A stretch of 64,000 nt of DNA from the NCBI RefSeq assembly GCF_003340475.1, contig NZ_QBKA01000002.1, forward strand, positions 877,501 through 941,500, read 5' to 3'. Positions 1 to 8,054 of the stretch are shown here, one piece after another. The position numbers were made by a program, and so were the translations under genes. This DNA is from Alteripontixanthobacter maritimus (GTDB taxonomy: Bacteria > Pseudomonadota > Alphaproteobacteria > Sphingomonadales > Sphingomonadaceae). The first letter of the stretch is position 1, and the number at the start of each line of letters is the position of its first letter. The notes under the pieces were generated by a model, which worked only from the letters and a program-made list of their open reading frames with translations, did no database searches and was not told the DNA's origin.

Positions 1-460
1 CGAACAATCGTGTGTCGACACCGATGGGCATGTAGGAAACCTTGGTGCCAAGCAGGTCCGCCTGCTCTGCGATCAGGCTTCTCATGGGTGTGAAAATTTC
101 GTCGACCCGGCTCAGCAACTTGCGATAGCTGGTAAACGGCCGCAAGGCGCGCGGGATCTTCACGAGTTTTGGCGATAAAAATCCATCAAAAACATAGGCG
201 TAAACTTTCGCATTCGCGGAAATTCTGTCCCTGTATTCTGCAAGATCGGCAACCAGGGTGGCAAAGCCGATTGCGGTGAAAATCCACGGAAGATCACCAT
301 GCTCCCCCACTTCCGAAGGGGCATGCACGACCTTACACGCGATCGTATCAGCAATGACACGGTCGAGTTCCAACACACACGCCTGGGCCGGGATGCATGG
401 CAGCCCCGGCGGATCGGTCACCAGGAGCACGGTCGGCGTTTCCAATTCAGTTTTAGCCAT
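1..460 (-). CDS. glycosyltransferase-like protein, N-terminal part (runs off the left edge)
   Basis: The reverse strand reads openly from an ATG at 458-460 to the window edge, giving about 153 residues of an incomplete protein. It begins MAKTELETPTVLLVTDPPG, a beta-strand-like start typical of GT-B enzymes. Near the edge it has a PIGVDTRLF segment, like the P-x-GVD-x-x-x-F linker found between the two Rossmann domains of many GT4-type glycosyltransferases. It lies at the edge of an exopolysaccharide gene cluster, which fits a sugar transferase. The donor-binding C-terminal half is outside the window, so the call rests on a short motif and on context. Confidence 0.5.
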   Translation of the reverse strand, partial: MAKTELETPTVLLVTDPPGLPCIPAQACVLELDRVIADTIACKVVHAPSEVGEHGDLPWIFTAIGFATLVADLAEYRDRISANAKVYAYVFDGFLSPKLVKIPRALRPFTSYRKLLSRVDEIFTPMRSLIAEQADLLGTKVSYMPIGVDTRLF

Positions 461-775
461 TTCCCGGTCCCTTCAGGCGGCCAGACTCTGCTTGTCGCTC
501 TGGCGCTTCAAACAAAGATAGGAACCAATGATCTTGATGCATTCGGGGCGGTCCGGCTGTCATGAACACGGGCTATGTTTGCAGGCGAGTTCACTGGTCC
601 GGTTGCCTACCAAAGTCAAAACTGCACTAGCCAGATTCCTCGCCAACACGGACCGTGTTTCTCAGCATACGACCGCGGCGATCCATCTATGCCGAATCAC
701 AGAAAACGCTTTCCTACAGCAATGCCTTGCTCATAGCGCGCCTGTTCTTGTTTTGTTTCAACTGGAGAATCGCTT
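461..775. other. intergenic region between divergent genes
   Basis: This 315-base gap separates the leftward glycosyltransferase-like gene from the rightward gene at 776. The open frames in it have no recognisable protein character and overlap one another on both strands, so I treat it as non-coding. It presumably holds promoters for both directions. I found no convincing operator or RNA structure. Confidence 0.5.
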
Positions 776-1045
776 ATGTCGCTCGATATTTTTTCCGGCC
801 ATTCCGATACGCCGTCCGCCCCGGCACGGGCTTGCTTTGCTGTCAGCCCCTCGGACACCGAAAACCTGCCAAGGGTGCCGAAGGCGCTGTATGTCGGAAC
901 CAGCGGGGACATTACGCTGCGCTGCGCCGACGATAATCTTGATGTTATCTTCCGCAATGTGCCTGCCGGTATGATCCTGGACATTCGCGTTACCAATGTC
1001 CGTGCAAGCGGCACGACCGCTGCCGACATCGTGGCGCTCGCCTGA
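776..1045 (+). CDS. small phage-like protein (89 aa)
   Basis: The start has a GGAG eight bases upstream of the ATG. The protein has no signal peptide or membrane segment. Its pattern (PSDTENLPRVPKALYVG, then SGDITLRC, then NVPAGMILDIRV, ending in ASGTTAADIVAL) resembles a small family I know from tail regions of alphaproteobacterial phages and gene-transfer-agent-like loci, where the function is unknown. Its stop codon overlaps the ATG of the next gene as TGATG, so translation of the two is probably coupled. Finding it beside an exopolysaccharide cluster with no other phage genes in view is odd. The family resemblance is from memory and needs a profile search. Confidence 0.55.
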   Translation: MSLDIFSGHSDTPSAPARACFAVSPSDTENLPRVPKALYVGTSGDITLRCADDNLDVIFRNVPAGMILDIRVTNVRASGTTAADIVALA

Positions 1046-3153
1046 TGGGGGCGTTGGGTTTTGGATTCGGATCAAACGTACGATCACGGGCGCATTTGCT
1101 GATGAATGGCGGTGCGGTGCCTGTGGCGCCGTGGCAACCTACCGGCGCGGTTGGAACCGATGGCTGGTCCGTCACCACCGCATCGCCTCGGGATCTGTCC
1201 TTTGCCGCCGTTCCGGTGGACCGGGCCGGCTTCGACCAAACCGGTATGGCTACCACTTGGAAGGAAAGCGTGCTGCTGACCAAGCGTGTCCGCCAGGCAT
1301 ACCCAGACGAAGCTGCATTTACGGCAGACCGGATTGCGGTGTCGGATTATATCTATGCCGAGGATATAGCGAAGGGTTTTACAAACGGGAGTTTGGAAAC
1401 CAGTCCGCCACCCATTGCAGCCTGGATAATGCCCGCATGCGAGCTGGTTGCAGGATCGGTCCATTGGGAAATAGCGGCCTATCATCGTGACGCGCGCTCG
1501 GATCCGATAACCGGTGTTGGCCGTCAGGTCGCCGCGGTACGGGTGCGAGCCAATAACGGCACCGAGGCGTCGCCTTGGCAGACGGTCGGTAAAACGTCGA
1601 TATCCACACTTTGCCAGGATGCATCCGCCATGGAATGCTTCGAGGGCGATCTGGACATCGGCGCATTGGCCGACGGCCCGTTCTGGCTGGAAGCGGAAGT
1701 GTTCCCCTGGTTTGGCGGTACCGGCAGCGTGCTGAAAAGCGAAGCGCGCACTGGCCAGCGGGAATTCTCGCGCCGCTGGTTCTGCAAGAACGTCACCCGC
1801 GCAGCTAACCCACCGATGGTGTATGTGGCGTCTACTGGTGATGATGCCCTGGGTGAGGTGTCATCTGACAGCGCAACTGCTCGGGCAAAGCCTTGCCGAA
1901 CCTTGGGCGGCGCTTGGGCTCGCGCTCGCACCGTGTTGGGTAACGGCCGTGGTACGATGGACGGCCTGCGTGTTCGAGTGCTGGATACGGTCGATAGTGG
2001 CAGCGTTCCCTATGCGGTTAGCTATCCGCAAGACTGCGCCGCCGTGGTCGTGGAACGAGCACCCGAAACCAGCCGCAGCAACGCTGTCGTGCGCTGGAAC
2101 ACGCATTTGCGATGTTATTTCAAGGACCATTCGCCCGGCATCACCGAAGGCGCTTTGACATTCCGCGACTGCACCATCGATCGCACCGCCGGATGGGCAT
2201 TCTACGGAGAGACGGCGGCGCCGCTGCATGTGCAGTTTCACGACGTGGTGATGCGGAATAACGGACAGCCCGGAACCTGGCGGACCAGTTCGCATGTTTC
2301 GATCTTCGGCATGGAGATGACCGGCTATGCCAACACGCTGGCGCAGACCGCGGCGGGTGAAGTGCGCATCTTGCGTGCGCTCGATGCGGATTTGGCGGGG
2401 GGCGGCCCAGAGGCTTGGGTAACACTGTGTTGCAGGCTGACTCGCGCCAACGCAGGCAGAATGGCGGACGCTGCGAAGGGAGTGATTTACCACGGCAATC
2501 TGTTCCTCTCACCTGTAGCCAGCACAGGCCCCATCGGACTGTCGGCTGTTGGCGTGGCGGATATCGTCGGACCCGTCGCGGTGGTGCAAAATCTTATCGA
2601 GGTTACGCATACTACGGCTCAGGTCGCCGCGTTTCTATTGGCCGCTGCAAGCGGAGCATCGCGGCACAGCGTGGTCCATCACAATATCGGAACCGGCGCG
2701 GGTCAGCTTGGCCGATGGAACCTCTATTACGATGAAAACGCAGGGGGCGCGCGCGAACATCGGCTGCACAGCTTCAAGGGGAACCTGTGCGAACAGCTCA
2801 ATACGAAGGGCGATATTTTCGCTCAGGATGGCACACGGCTTGGGCAGTTCGCATTTAATCACGGGGTCGGGTGCAGCGGTAATTACGCAGTTTCGCATGC
2901 GAACTTCCCGGAAGCGGAAGAGCAGGATTTCGCCGGACCCGGCACTAGGATCGGGGCCGGAAAGGTGTTGTTCGTGAACGATCGCAGCACTTCGGGCACG
3001 GCAGAGGCTCCCGTAGCCGGAATGGGCGGCGGTGATTACCACTTGCTGCCGGAAAGTGCGGCGCGGGCTATCCAGCCCAAACCGGTCCTCGCCTTCGATA
3101 TGGATGGTATGGCGCGTGGCGGCGGGGCGCAGGCTGCAGGCGCTTATGCCTGA
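1045..3153 (+). CDS. large protein with a right-handed beta-helix-like region, tailspike-like
   Basis: This 702-residue protein is translationally coupled to the preceding gene (TGATG). Its glycine-rich N-terminus (MGALGFGFGSNVRSR) resembles phage tail-tip proteins. From about residue 260 it has YVASTGDDAL, then PCRTLGGAWARAR, the usual opening of pectate-lyase-like beta-helix proteins. Irregular short repeats rich in N, G, H and V follow (FRDCTIDRT, VVMRNNG, VVQNLIEVTH, HNIGTGAGQLG), as expected for helix coils. There is no signal peptide. Next to polymer biosynthesis genes it could be a polysaccharide-binding or depolymerising protein, or a phage remnant. The fold is inferred from repeat style, and no catalytic residues were identified. 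Confidence 0.55.
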   Translation: MGALGFGFGSNVRSRAHLLMNGGAVPVAPWQPTGAVGTDGWSVTTASPRDLSFAAVPVDRAGFDQTGMATTWKESVLLTKRVRQAYPDEAAFTADRIAVSDYIYAEDIAKGFTNGSLETSPPPIAAWIMPACELVAGSVHWEIAAYHRDARSDPITGVGRQVAAVRVRANNGTEASPWQTVGKTSISTLCQDASAMECFEGDLDIGALADGPFWLEAEVFPWFGGTGSVLKSEARTGQREFSRRWFCKNVTRAANPPMVYVASTGDDALGEVSSDSATARAKPCRTLGGAWARARTVLGNGRGTMDGLRVRVLDTVDSGSVPYAVSYPQDCAAVVVERAPETSRSNAVVRWNTHLRCYFKDHSPGITEGALTFRDCTIDRTAGWAFYGETAAPLHVQFHDVVMRNNGQPGTWRTSSHVSIFGMEMTGYANTLAQTAAGEVRILRALDADLAGGGPEAWVTLCCRLTRANAGRMADAAKGVIYHGNLFLSPVASTGPIGLSAVGVADIVGPVAVVQNLIEVTHTTAQVAAFLLAAASGASRHSVVHHNIGTGAGQLGRWNLYYDENAGGAREHRLHSFKGNLCEQLNTKGDIFAQDGTRLGQFAFNHGVGCSGNYAVSHANFPEAEEQDFAGPGTRIGAGKVLFVNDRSTSGTAEAPVAGMGGGDYHLLPESAARAIQPKPVLAFDMDGMARGGGAQAAGAYA

Positions 3154-3184
3154 GTAGCGTGCTTGTGGGTCGATGCACGGCTGT

Positions 3185-3772
3185 TCAGGCGCGTGCGCAC
3201 CCCTGGGAAATGGCCTCGCGATAGGCGCGGGACCCTTCCGCATTATGGTGCAGGCCATCGGGGCCGGTTGGGCCTTTTATTGCAGGAACGTAGGTCGCGC
3301 CCGTCTTTCTGGCGAGCGCGGCCACGTTCCTGCTGGCCACGTCGGAGTTGGGAACCCCGACCAACACGAGTTCACGTTCGCCGGCCAGTTCGAGAAGCTG
3401 GGGGTAAAGCCTGCGAAAATCTCCGATCTCATTTCCGGCGGCAAAATGATTTGCGCCAAGTGCAATGACTATTGTGTCCGGATCGGTGGCTTGAATCAAT
3501 TCCGGTGCGGCCTTGATAGCGTGCTGCAGCCGCGCTCCACCGATACCACCGTTGAAAGTCGTTCCGCAGGCACCGTCCATGTTGGTCTGTTCGATAAGGC
3601 TATCGCCCAGCACCAACGTGTCAGCCTTCCCAAACTGCTGCGCCAGATTCACCACGAACGGCGTCCTGCTATCGGGATAGGCCGGGGGATCATAATCGTT
3701 CAATTGAAACAGGCCTGCTCCGGCCAGCGAACCGGAGGCGAATAATGTAACGAAAAAGAGCAGGCGTTCCAT
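3185..3772 (-). CDS. SGNH/GDSL-family hydrolase, secreted
   Basis: This 195-residue protein has the SGNH blocks in order: GDSLIE (block I, nucleophile Ser), GGIGGARLQ (block II Gly region), ALGANHF (block III Asn) and DGLHHNAEGS (block V Asp-His). The N-terminus, MERLLFFVTLFASGSLAGA, looks like a signal peptide or membrane anchor, so the enzyme probably acts in the periplasm. In polysaccharide loci such enzymes often remove or transfer O-acetyl groups, and an acetyltransferase is encoded nearby at 4805-5407. The ATG at 3770-3772 is preferred to an in-frame TTG six codons upstream because it starts the hydrophobic segment directly. Its substrate is unknown. Confidence 0.8.
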   Translation of the reverse strand: MERLLFFVTLFASGSLAGAGLFQLNDYDPPAYPDSRTPFVVNLAQQFGKADTLVLGDSLIEQTNMDGACGTTFNGGIGGARLQHAIKAAPELIQATDPDTIVIALGANHFAAGNEIGDFRRLYPQLLELAGERELVLVGVPNSDVASRNVAALARKTGATYVPAIKGPTGPDGLHHNAEGSRAYREAISQGCARA

Positions 3773-3872
3773 ATAACGGCAAGAGCGCAAACGCCTCTAG
3801 CCCGCTATCCGGTTAACTCCCTATCAAAGCAGGTAATGCTACCTATTTCTCGGGAGGTGATGCGCCGACATT

Positions 3873-3986
3873 CTACATTCGAGGCAAAACCACGGCCAGA
3901 CCGACGACGAGCACGATCGTGCCAAGCACATAGAAAAACATATCTCGTTTCAGGCGTTGGCGTTTGTCGAGTTTACGATGGTCCAT
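3873..3986 (-). CDS. small single-pass membrane protein (37 aa)
   Basis: On the reverse strand an ATG at 3984-3986 follows AAGGA by six bases and opens a 37-codon frame ending in TAG. The product has a strongly basic N-terminus (MDHRKLDKRQRLKRD) followed by one hydrophobic helix (MFFYVLGTIVLVVGLAVV) and ends LPRM, a classic inside-positive single-pass arrangement. It lies in an otherwise empty gap between the SGNH hydrolase and the methyltransferase. The combination of ribosome site, charge pattern and helix argues for a real gene. The function is unknown. Confidence 0.6.
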   Translation of the reverse strand: MDHRKLDKRQRLKRDMFFYVLGTIVLVVGLAVVLPRM

Positions 3987-4139
3987 CAATTGTCCTTGAG
4001 TCACGCGGCCGAGCCGACAGTTGCGCGCTCGCTAACCACTCCAACCACCATTGGCAAGCGAGCCTAAAACGCTTTAAGGGCAACGGCCTGACGCGGCGCG
4101 GTCAACGCACGCAATCTTACTAACAAGGACGAGCCAGCC

Positions 4140-4778
4140 ATGTCCGATCCGGCCATTGTCAATTATCACTCCAACGTCCGGCACGATGTCCTGCCTCATG
4201 TTCCGCGCGGAGGTACGTTGTTGGACCTGGGCGGGGGCGATGGCGCCACGGCAACGGAGGTTCGCAGACAAGGATTGGCCGATCGTGTGGGGGTCGTCGA
4301 TATGGTCGAACCGGCACCGGGATCGAAGCTCGACTTCAACTACCAGGGCGATCTAACGCAGGATGGTTTCATCGAAAAAATTGGCGAGGAGCAAGGTCCG
4401 TTCGATACGATCCTGACCCTGGACATCCTTGAACACCTGGAAGATCCCTGGACCATGGTGCGGCGATTGCACCAACAATTGAAACCCGGCGGCGTGATCG
4501 TATCAAGTGTGCCCAACGTGCGGCACCGTTCTGTCACCGTACCGTTGTTGCTGGGCAATAAATGGCAGTACCGGGACTCCGGCATTCTGGATCGGACCCA
4601 TTTGCGGTTCTTCGTGAAGAAAACCGCCATCGAACTGATGACGTCGAGTGGTTTGACGCTAGAGTCGGTCGCTTTGCTACCATCGGGAGGCCGGATCGAT
4701 CGGACTCTGGTCAAACTGCCGATCATCAACACTTTCTCGGCACTGCAATTTGCGATCAGGGTTCGCCGCGACGATTGA
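4140..4778 (+). CDS. class I SAM-dependent methyltransferase
   Basis: The 212-residue protein has a methyltransferase domain of the Methyltransf_11/23 kind. Motif I is LLDLGGGDGATA near residue 30, followed by an acidic residue after strand 2 (VVDMVEPAP), and motif IV is FDTILTLDILEHLEDP. PGGVIVSSVPNVRH and a TH-LRFF segment are typical of enzymes found in surface-polysaccharide clusters. An AAGGA lies about ten bases before the ATG. It is divergent from the small membrane protein and converges on the acetyltransferase gene. It could methylate a sugar or a polymer terminus, but the acceptor cannot be told from sequence. Confidence 0.85.
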   Translation: MSDPAIVNYHSNVRHDVLPHVPRGGTLLDLGGGDGATATEVRRQGLADRVGVVDMVEPAPGSKLDFNYQGDLTQDGFIEKIGEEQGPFDTILTLDILEHLEDPWTMVRRLHQQLKPGGVIVSSVPNVRHRSVTVPLLLGNKWQYRDSGILDRTHLRFFVKKTAIELMTSSGLTLESVALLPSGGRIDRTLVKLPIINTFSALQFAIRVRRDD

Positions 4779-4804
4779 TAGGCTTCAGGTCGCTTGAGAA
4801 GCAG

Positions 4805-5407
4805 TCAAATTTCACCTGATTCCGCAGCGTGCAAAAACGCACCGATATCGTCGGACAACATGAGCGTTCCGGCGGCGACGATGCGTTCGTGCGGCCAGTC
4901 CCACCATTTGACGGCCTGAAGGCGATCTATCGTTTCCGCATCGAAGCGTTTGCGCACTTCGCGTCCCGGCACGCCCCCAACGATTGCATAGGGTTCGACA
5001 TCGCGCGTTACTACCGAACCCGTCATCACGACCGCCCCGTTACCGATGGTTACACCTGACGTAATCGTAACGCCGCTCGCCAGCCAGACATCGTGGCCGA
5101 TGCGTACGTCGCCGCGCGTGACCGGATGCCCGGGGATATGTTTTAGGTCGGTTTCAAGCGCAGAAAAAGGGTATGTCGTGACCCATTCGGTACGATGCCC
5201 ACCGCCGAGGATGACCTTGCAGTTCATCGCGACGGAACAGTAGGCGCCCATGAGGAATGTCGTTCCCTCTCCAAAATCGAGGATTTCGAGATCACCGTAG
5301 CTTCCACGCCCGATATCGTATTGCGGATAGACCTTAGCCAGTTGTTTAGGCCTGATCTTGATACCCAGCCTGCTGGCAAGGCGGTGTGACAAAGGGCGAT
5401 ACCTCAT
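4805..5407 (-). CDS. CatB-like hexapeptide-repeat O-acetyltransferase
   Basis: This 200-residue protein has a left-handed beta-helix domain with imperfect hexapeptides (DVRIGHDVWLASGVTITSG, VTIGNGAVVMTGSVVTRDV) and the CatB/Vat-type GGGHRTEW segment carrying the catalytic histidine. The ending YAIVGGVPGREVRKRF followed by a WWDW segment is characteristic of xenobiotic/sugar O-acetyltransferases. Its start overlaps the stop of the flippase gene by four bases (ATGA), placing it last in a leftward operon of flippase and glycosyltransferase genes. It probably O-acetylates the exopolysaccharide or its repeat unit. Confidence 0.85.
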   Translation of the reverse strand: MRYRPLSHRLASRLGIKIRPKQLAKVYPQYDIGRGSYGDLEILDFGEGTTFLMGAYCSVAMNCKVILGGGHRTEWVTTYPFSALETDLKHIPGHPVTRGDVRIGHDVWLASGVTITSGVTIGNGAVVMTGSVVTRDVEPYAIVGGVPGREVRKRFDAETIDRLQAVKWWDWPHERIVAAGTLMLSDDIGAFLHAAESGEI

Positions 5408-6873
5408 GCGCCCTTTTCCTTACCGCTCCTAATTTGCGTAGCCAAACCCTTTAACCAGGCACGCATTGGCGGTGGTGTCATCGTCCAGCTAGCCACCAAA
5501 GTAACGAGAGTTACAGGAACAGCCAACGCAAAAGCCGTGAGCGCTCCAAGCGGTTTCGAAACACCAAGTCCAATCGTCATTCCCAATAAGACCATGAAGG
5601 TCGCTAGCAAAGCCGCACCATTTTGGAGCCGACCATCTGCGACCAAGAACATTGTTACAGTATCACCGGCGGTACGCGCAAGATAGACCCATGCAGCGCC
5701 CGCGGGACCAAACCATCCCAGCGCAAACCATAGGGCAAGAATATAGAGCGGCAGTTCGGCCAGCATGATTTGCGCCACGCGATGCGGTCGATTTTGCGCC
5801 TGAAGACGCGCGTATGGTACTTTGGCGAAAACATTCGCCCACCCCGCAATTGCCAAAATTTGAGCCAGTGGAGCTGATTGGCCACCGATATCATCGCCCA
5901 ACCAAATTCGCATAACAGGCTCGGCCACAACGATAAAACCCGCTACCAGGGGCGTTGTAATTGCGTAAAGGGCGCCAACGGCGTATGCTGAAAATTCGCG
6001 ACTTTCCTCTTTGTTAGCTAATGCTAGTCGCGGAAATAACGCATTTGCCAGGCTGTCGGCTAGCACAGCAATCCGCCTAGTCGCGTCGAGCGGAACGGCG
6101 TAGATCGTGACGGCGACCGCGCCCAGCACTGTACCGATCAGCAGCCGGTCGGAGAAGACCAACATCAAGCCAATCAGGCCGGTCGCGGAAACCCACCCGC
6201 CATACTTCAACATCGAAACGAACTGTACGCGTTCCCATAGTAGTAAGGCACCTCGACCAAATTCGCGGCGGCACTCGCGCAGTAGCAGAAATAGCGCTGC
6301 GACCCGGGCACAAAGCGCTGCCACCACCAGCGGCATTAATTCAGGCCCGACAAAGTGGGCGATTGCAAGAGGCAGGAGCTGAAATAAAGCGCCGTTGATA
6401 ATCGTGATCCGGTTGACCACGAAAAATTTCTCCCGGCCCATCAAGGCGCCACTAAGAATACCGATGGTGGTCACAATTGGCAGGCTGAGTGCCATAAAGG
6501 AAACCAGCGGAACCGCTTCTGTACGCAGCTCGTCAGGCATTTTCATCGCGTGGGCGAAGACGTAATAGGCGACGCCGCCGATGATCAGCGCGCCAACTGC
6601 CCCGATCAGTACATTGGTTGCAAGCGCCGTGCCTAGCGCGGCGCGTCGTGACTCCGCCGTGTCGTTCTTCAGGGAGGCTACGCGTTGGTTTGCGGCACGC
6701 CCAAGCCCAAGATCGAGCAGGCCGCCAAGTCCGAGCACTAGCCAGACTATCGCCAGCACGCCATAGCGGGCAGGCCCGATCAACCCGATATAAATCGGGA
6801 TCGTGACGATAAACAGCACCAGCGGAATGCCGAATCCGGCGAGGTTATAGGCGGCGTTGCGGCCGACGCTCAT
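5404..6873 (-). CDS. polysaccharide flippase, Wzx/MATE-like
   Basis: The predicted product of 489 residues is almost entirely hydrophobic helices separated by short loops, about 12-14 segments, and begins MSVGRNAAYNLAGFGIPL, the usual start of oligosaccharide flippases. It would move a lipid-linked repeat unit from the cytoplasmic to the periplasmic face. The ATG at 6871-6873 is chosen because it overlaps the stop of the upstream glycosyltransferase by four bases. A longer in-frame extension would run into that gene. The family is clear. The substrate is inferred from the neighbouring glycosyltransferase and polymerase genes. Confidence 0.85.
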   Translation of the reverse strand: MSVGRNAAYNLAGFGIPLVLFIVTIPIYIGLIGPARYGVLAIVWLVLGLGGLLDLGLGRAANQRVASLKNDTAESRRAALGTALATNVLIGAVGALIIGGVAYYVFAHAMKMPDELRTEAVPLVSFMALSLPIVTTIGILSGALMGREKFFVVNRITIINGALFQLLPLAIAHFVGPELMPLVVAALCARVAALFLLLRECRREFGRGALLLWERVQFVSMLKYGGWVSATGLIGLMLVFSDRLLIGTVLGAVAVTIYAVPLDATRRIAVLADSLANALFPRLALANKEESREFSAYAVGALYAITTPLVAGFIVVAEPVMRIWLGDDIGGQSAPLAQILAIAGWANVFAKVPYARLQAQNRPHRVAQIMLAELPLYILALWFALGWFGPAGAAWVYLARTAGDTVTMFLVADGRLQNGAALLATFMVLLGMTIGLGVSKPLGALTAFALAVPVTLVTLVASWTMTPPPMRAWLKGLATQIRSGKEKGA

Positions 6874-8042
6874 CGCTTGGTACCGATCGCATCGCGCAAT
6901 CCTGACACAAATCTGTCGCCTATTGTGCCGCGTGTGAAGCGCTGGGCGGCGGGACTTTTCTGCCACTCAGCCAGCGCCGCTTTCAAGTCGTCTTCGTCCT
7001 CGAGCAGGGTGCGCATGGCATTCTCCAACGCCCCGGGCTGGCGCATATCGACCCGAATTGCGAACGGACAATCGTCGAAATACCCGTCAACCGCAGTGCC
7101 TGCGGGATATGCAATAGGCAATCCAGCAAACAGCGCTTCGATGAATACCAGACCGAAGCTTTCGCGGCTGGACGGCATGACGAAGCCGCTTGCCCGATTA
7201 AACCGCCTGGCGATAGCTGCGTTGTCGATGGCCCCCTCGAAAGTGGTACCGTCGCCCGCCATCGCCTCGGCAGCAGCTACGTCGGACGCCGAGCCGCCAC
7301 CGATCACGGACAAGGTGGCGTTAGGAAGGCTGTGGCGAAGGTTTGCCATCGCAGCTGTCATTGCAGGAAGGTTCTTCAGTTTCGCGTTACGCAGATGGAA
7401 GGCCGTTACCAGCCCGTCCCCGCCCTGCCGAGGCGGGATAATCGTGTCGCGAGCCATCGCGCAGGGAAGCAGGGTCGCACTTCGCGCACTTACGCCCAGC
7501 ATCTCTTCGACCGATCGCTGTGCCCATGGAGCAAACGGGAAGATGCACGCCGCTTCGCTGTAGATTCGCGCAAGCCGGCCGCGCAGATCCGGCCTCGCCC
7601 GAAGGATGCGCGTGTCGGTATTGCCTTGCACCGACAGTGCGTAAGGTACGCCGAGCAACTGTGCCGCACGGGCAACGCAAATACCTTCGACAGTCAGCTT
7701 GTGTCCCACCAGTAAATCAGGACGTGGCACTGTTCGCAGCATCTCTGCCAGCTGGTGACCCAGATTGTTGAGCAACCGCCAATGATGTAGTCCAACGGGC
7801 GGGGCGGTATAAGCGAGGGTGGTAACCGGTCCGTCCTGCGCAACCCGCTCGACCGACAGATTTGGCCAGGCATACCGGAATTTGGATGGATTGCGCCGGT
7901 TCAGCGAAATTATATGGTTTTCGAAAGCATGATCGGACAGTTCGACCAAACGCGCAATAGCTGGCGTTTTCTGCGCGGCGTACGCATCGGGAAAGTCGGC
8001 GCTGACATGTACGATGCGCGCCTTGTCGTTCGCTACGGGCAT
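6870..8042 (-). CDS. GT4-family glycosyltransferase
   Basis: This 390-residue GT-B protein opens with an N-terminal acceptor-domain strand (ARIVHVSADFPDAYA). In the C-terminal domain it has FEGAIDNAAIA and the diagnostic ESFGLVFIEALFAGLP segment around residue 295, which carries the E-x7-E donor-sugar motif. A cytoplasmic location is expected. It forms an overlapping leftward unit with the flippase (ATGA overlap) and the acetyltransferase, so it likely builds the polymer repeat unit on the lipid carrier. The sugar donor cannot be predicted. Confidence 0.85.
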   Translation of the reverse strand: MPVANDKARIVHVSADFPDAYAAQKTPAIARLVELSDHAFENHIISLNRRNPSKFRYAWPNLSVERVAQDGPVTTLAYTAPPVGLHHWRLLNNLGHQLAEMLRTVPRPDLLVGHKLTVEGICVARAAQLLGVPYALSVQGNTDTRILRARPDLRGRLARIYSEAACIFPFAPWAQRSVEEMLGVSARSATLLPCAMARDTIIPPRQGGDGLVTAFHLRNAKLKNLPAMTAAMANLRHSLPNATLSVIGGGSASDVAAAEAMAGDGTTFEGAIDNAAIARRFNRASGFVMPSSRESFGLVFIEALFAGLPIAYPAGTAVDGYFDDCPFAIRVDMRQPGALENAMRTLLEDEDDLKAALAEWQKSPAAQRFTRGTIGDRFVSGLRDAIGTKR

Positions 8043-8054
8043 GTCCGGTTCGGT

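Noticed and set aside
528-1029. Open frames on both strands around 528-1087
   Set aside because: They overlap the coding region of the 89-residue gene or lie in the gap before it, have no domain character, and no good ribosome sites.
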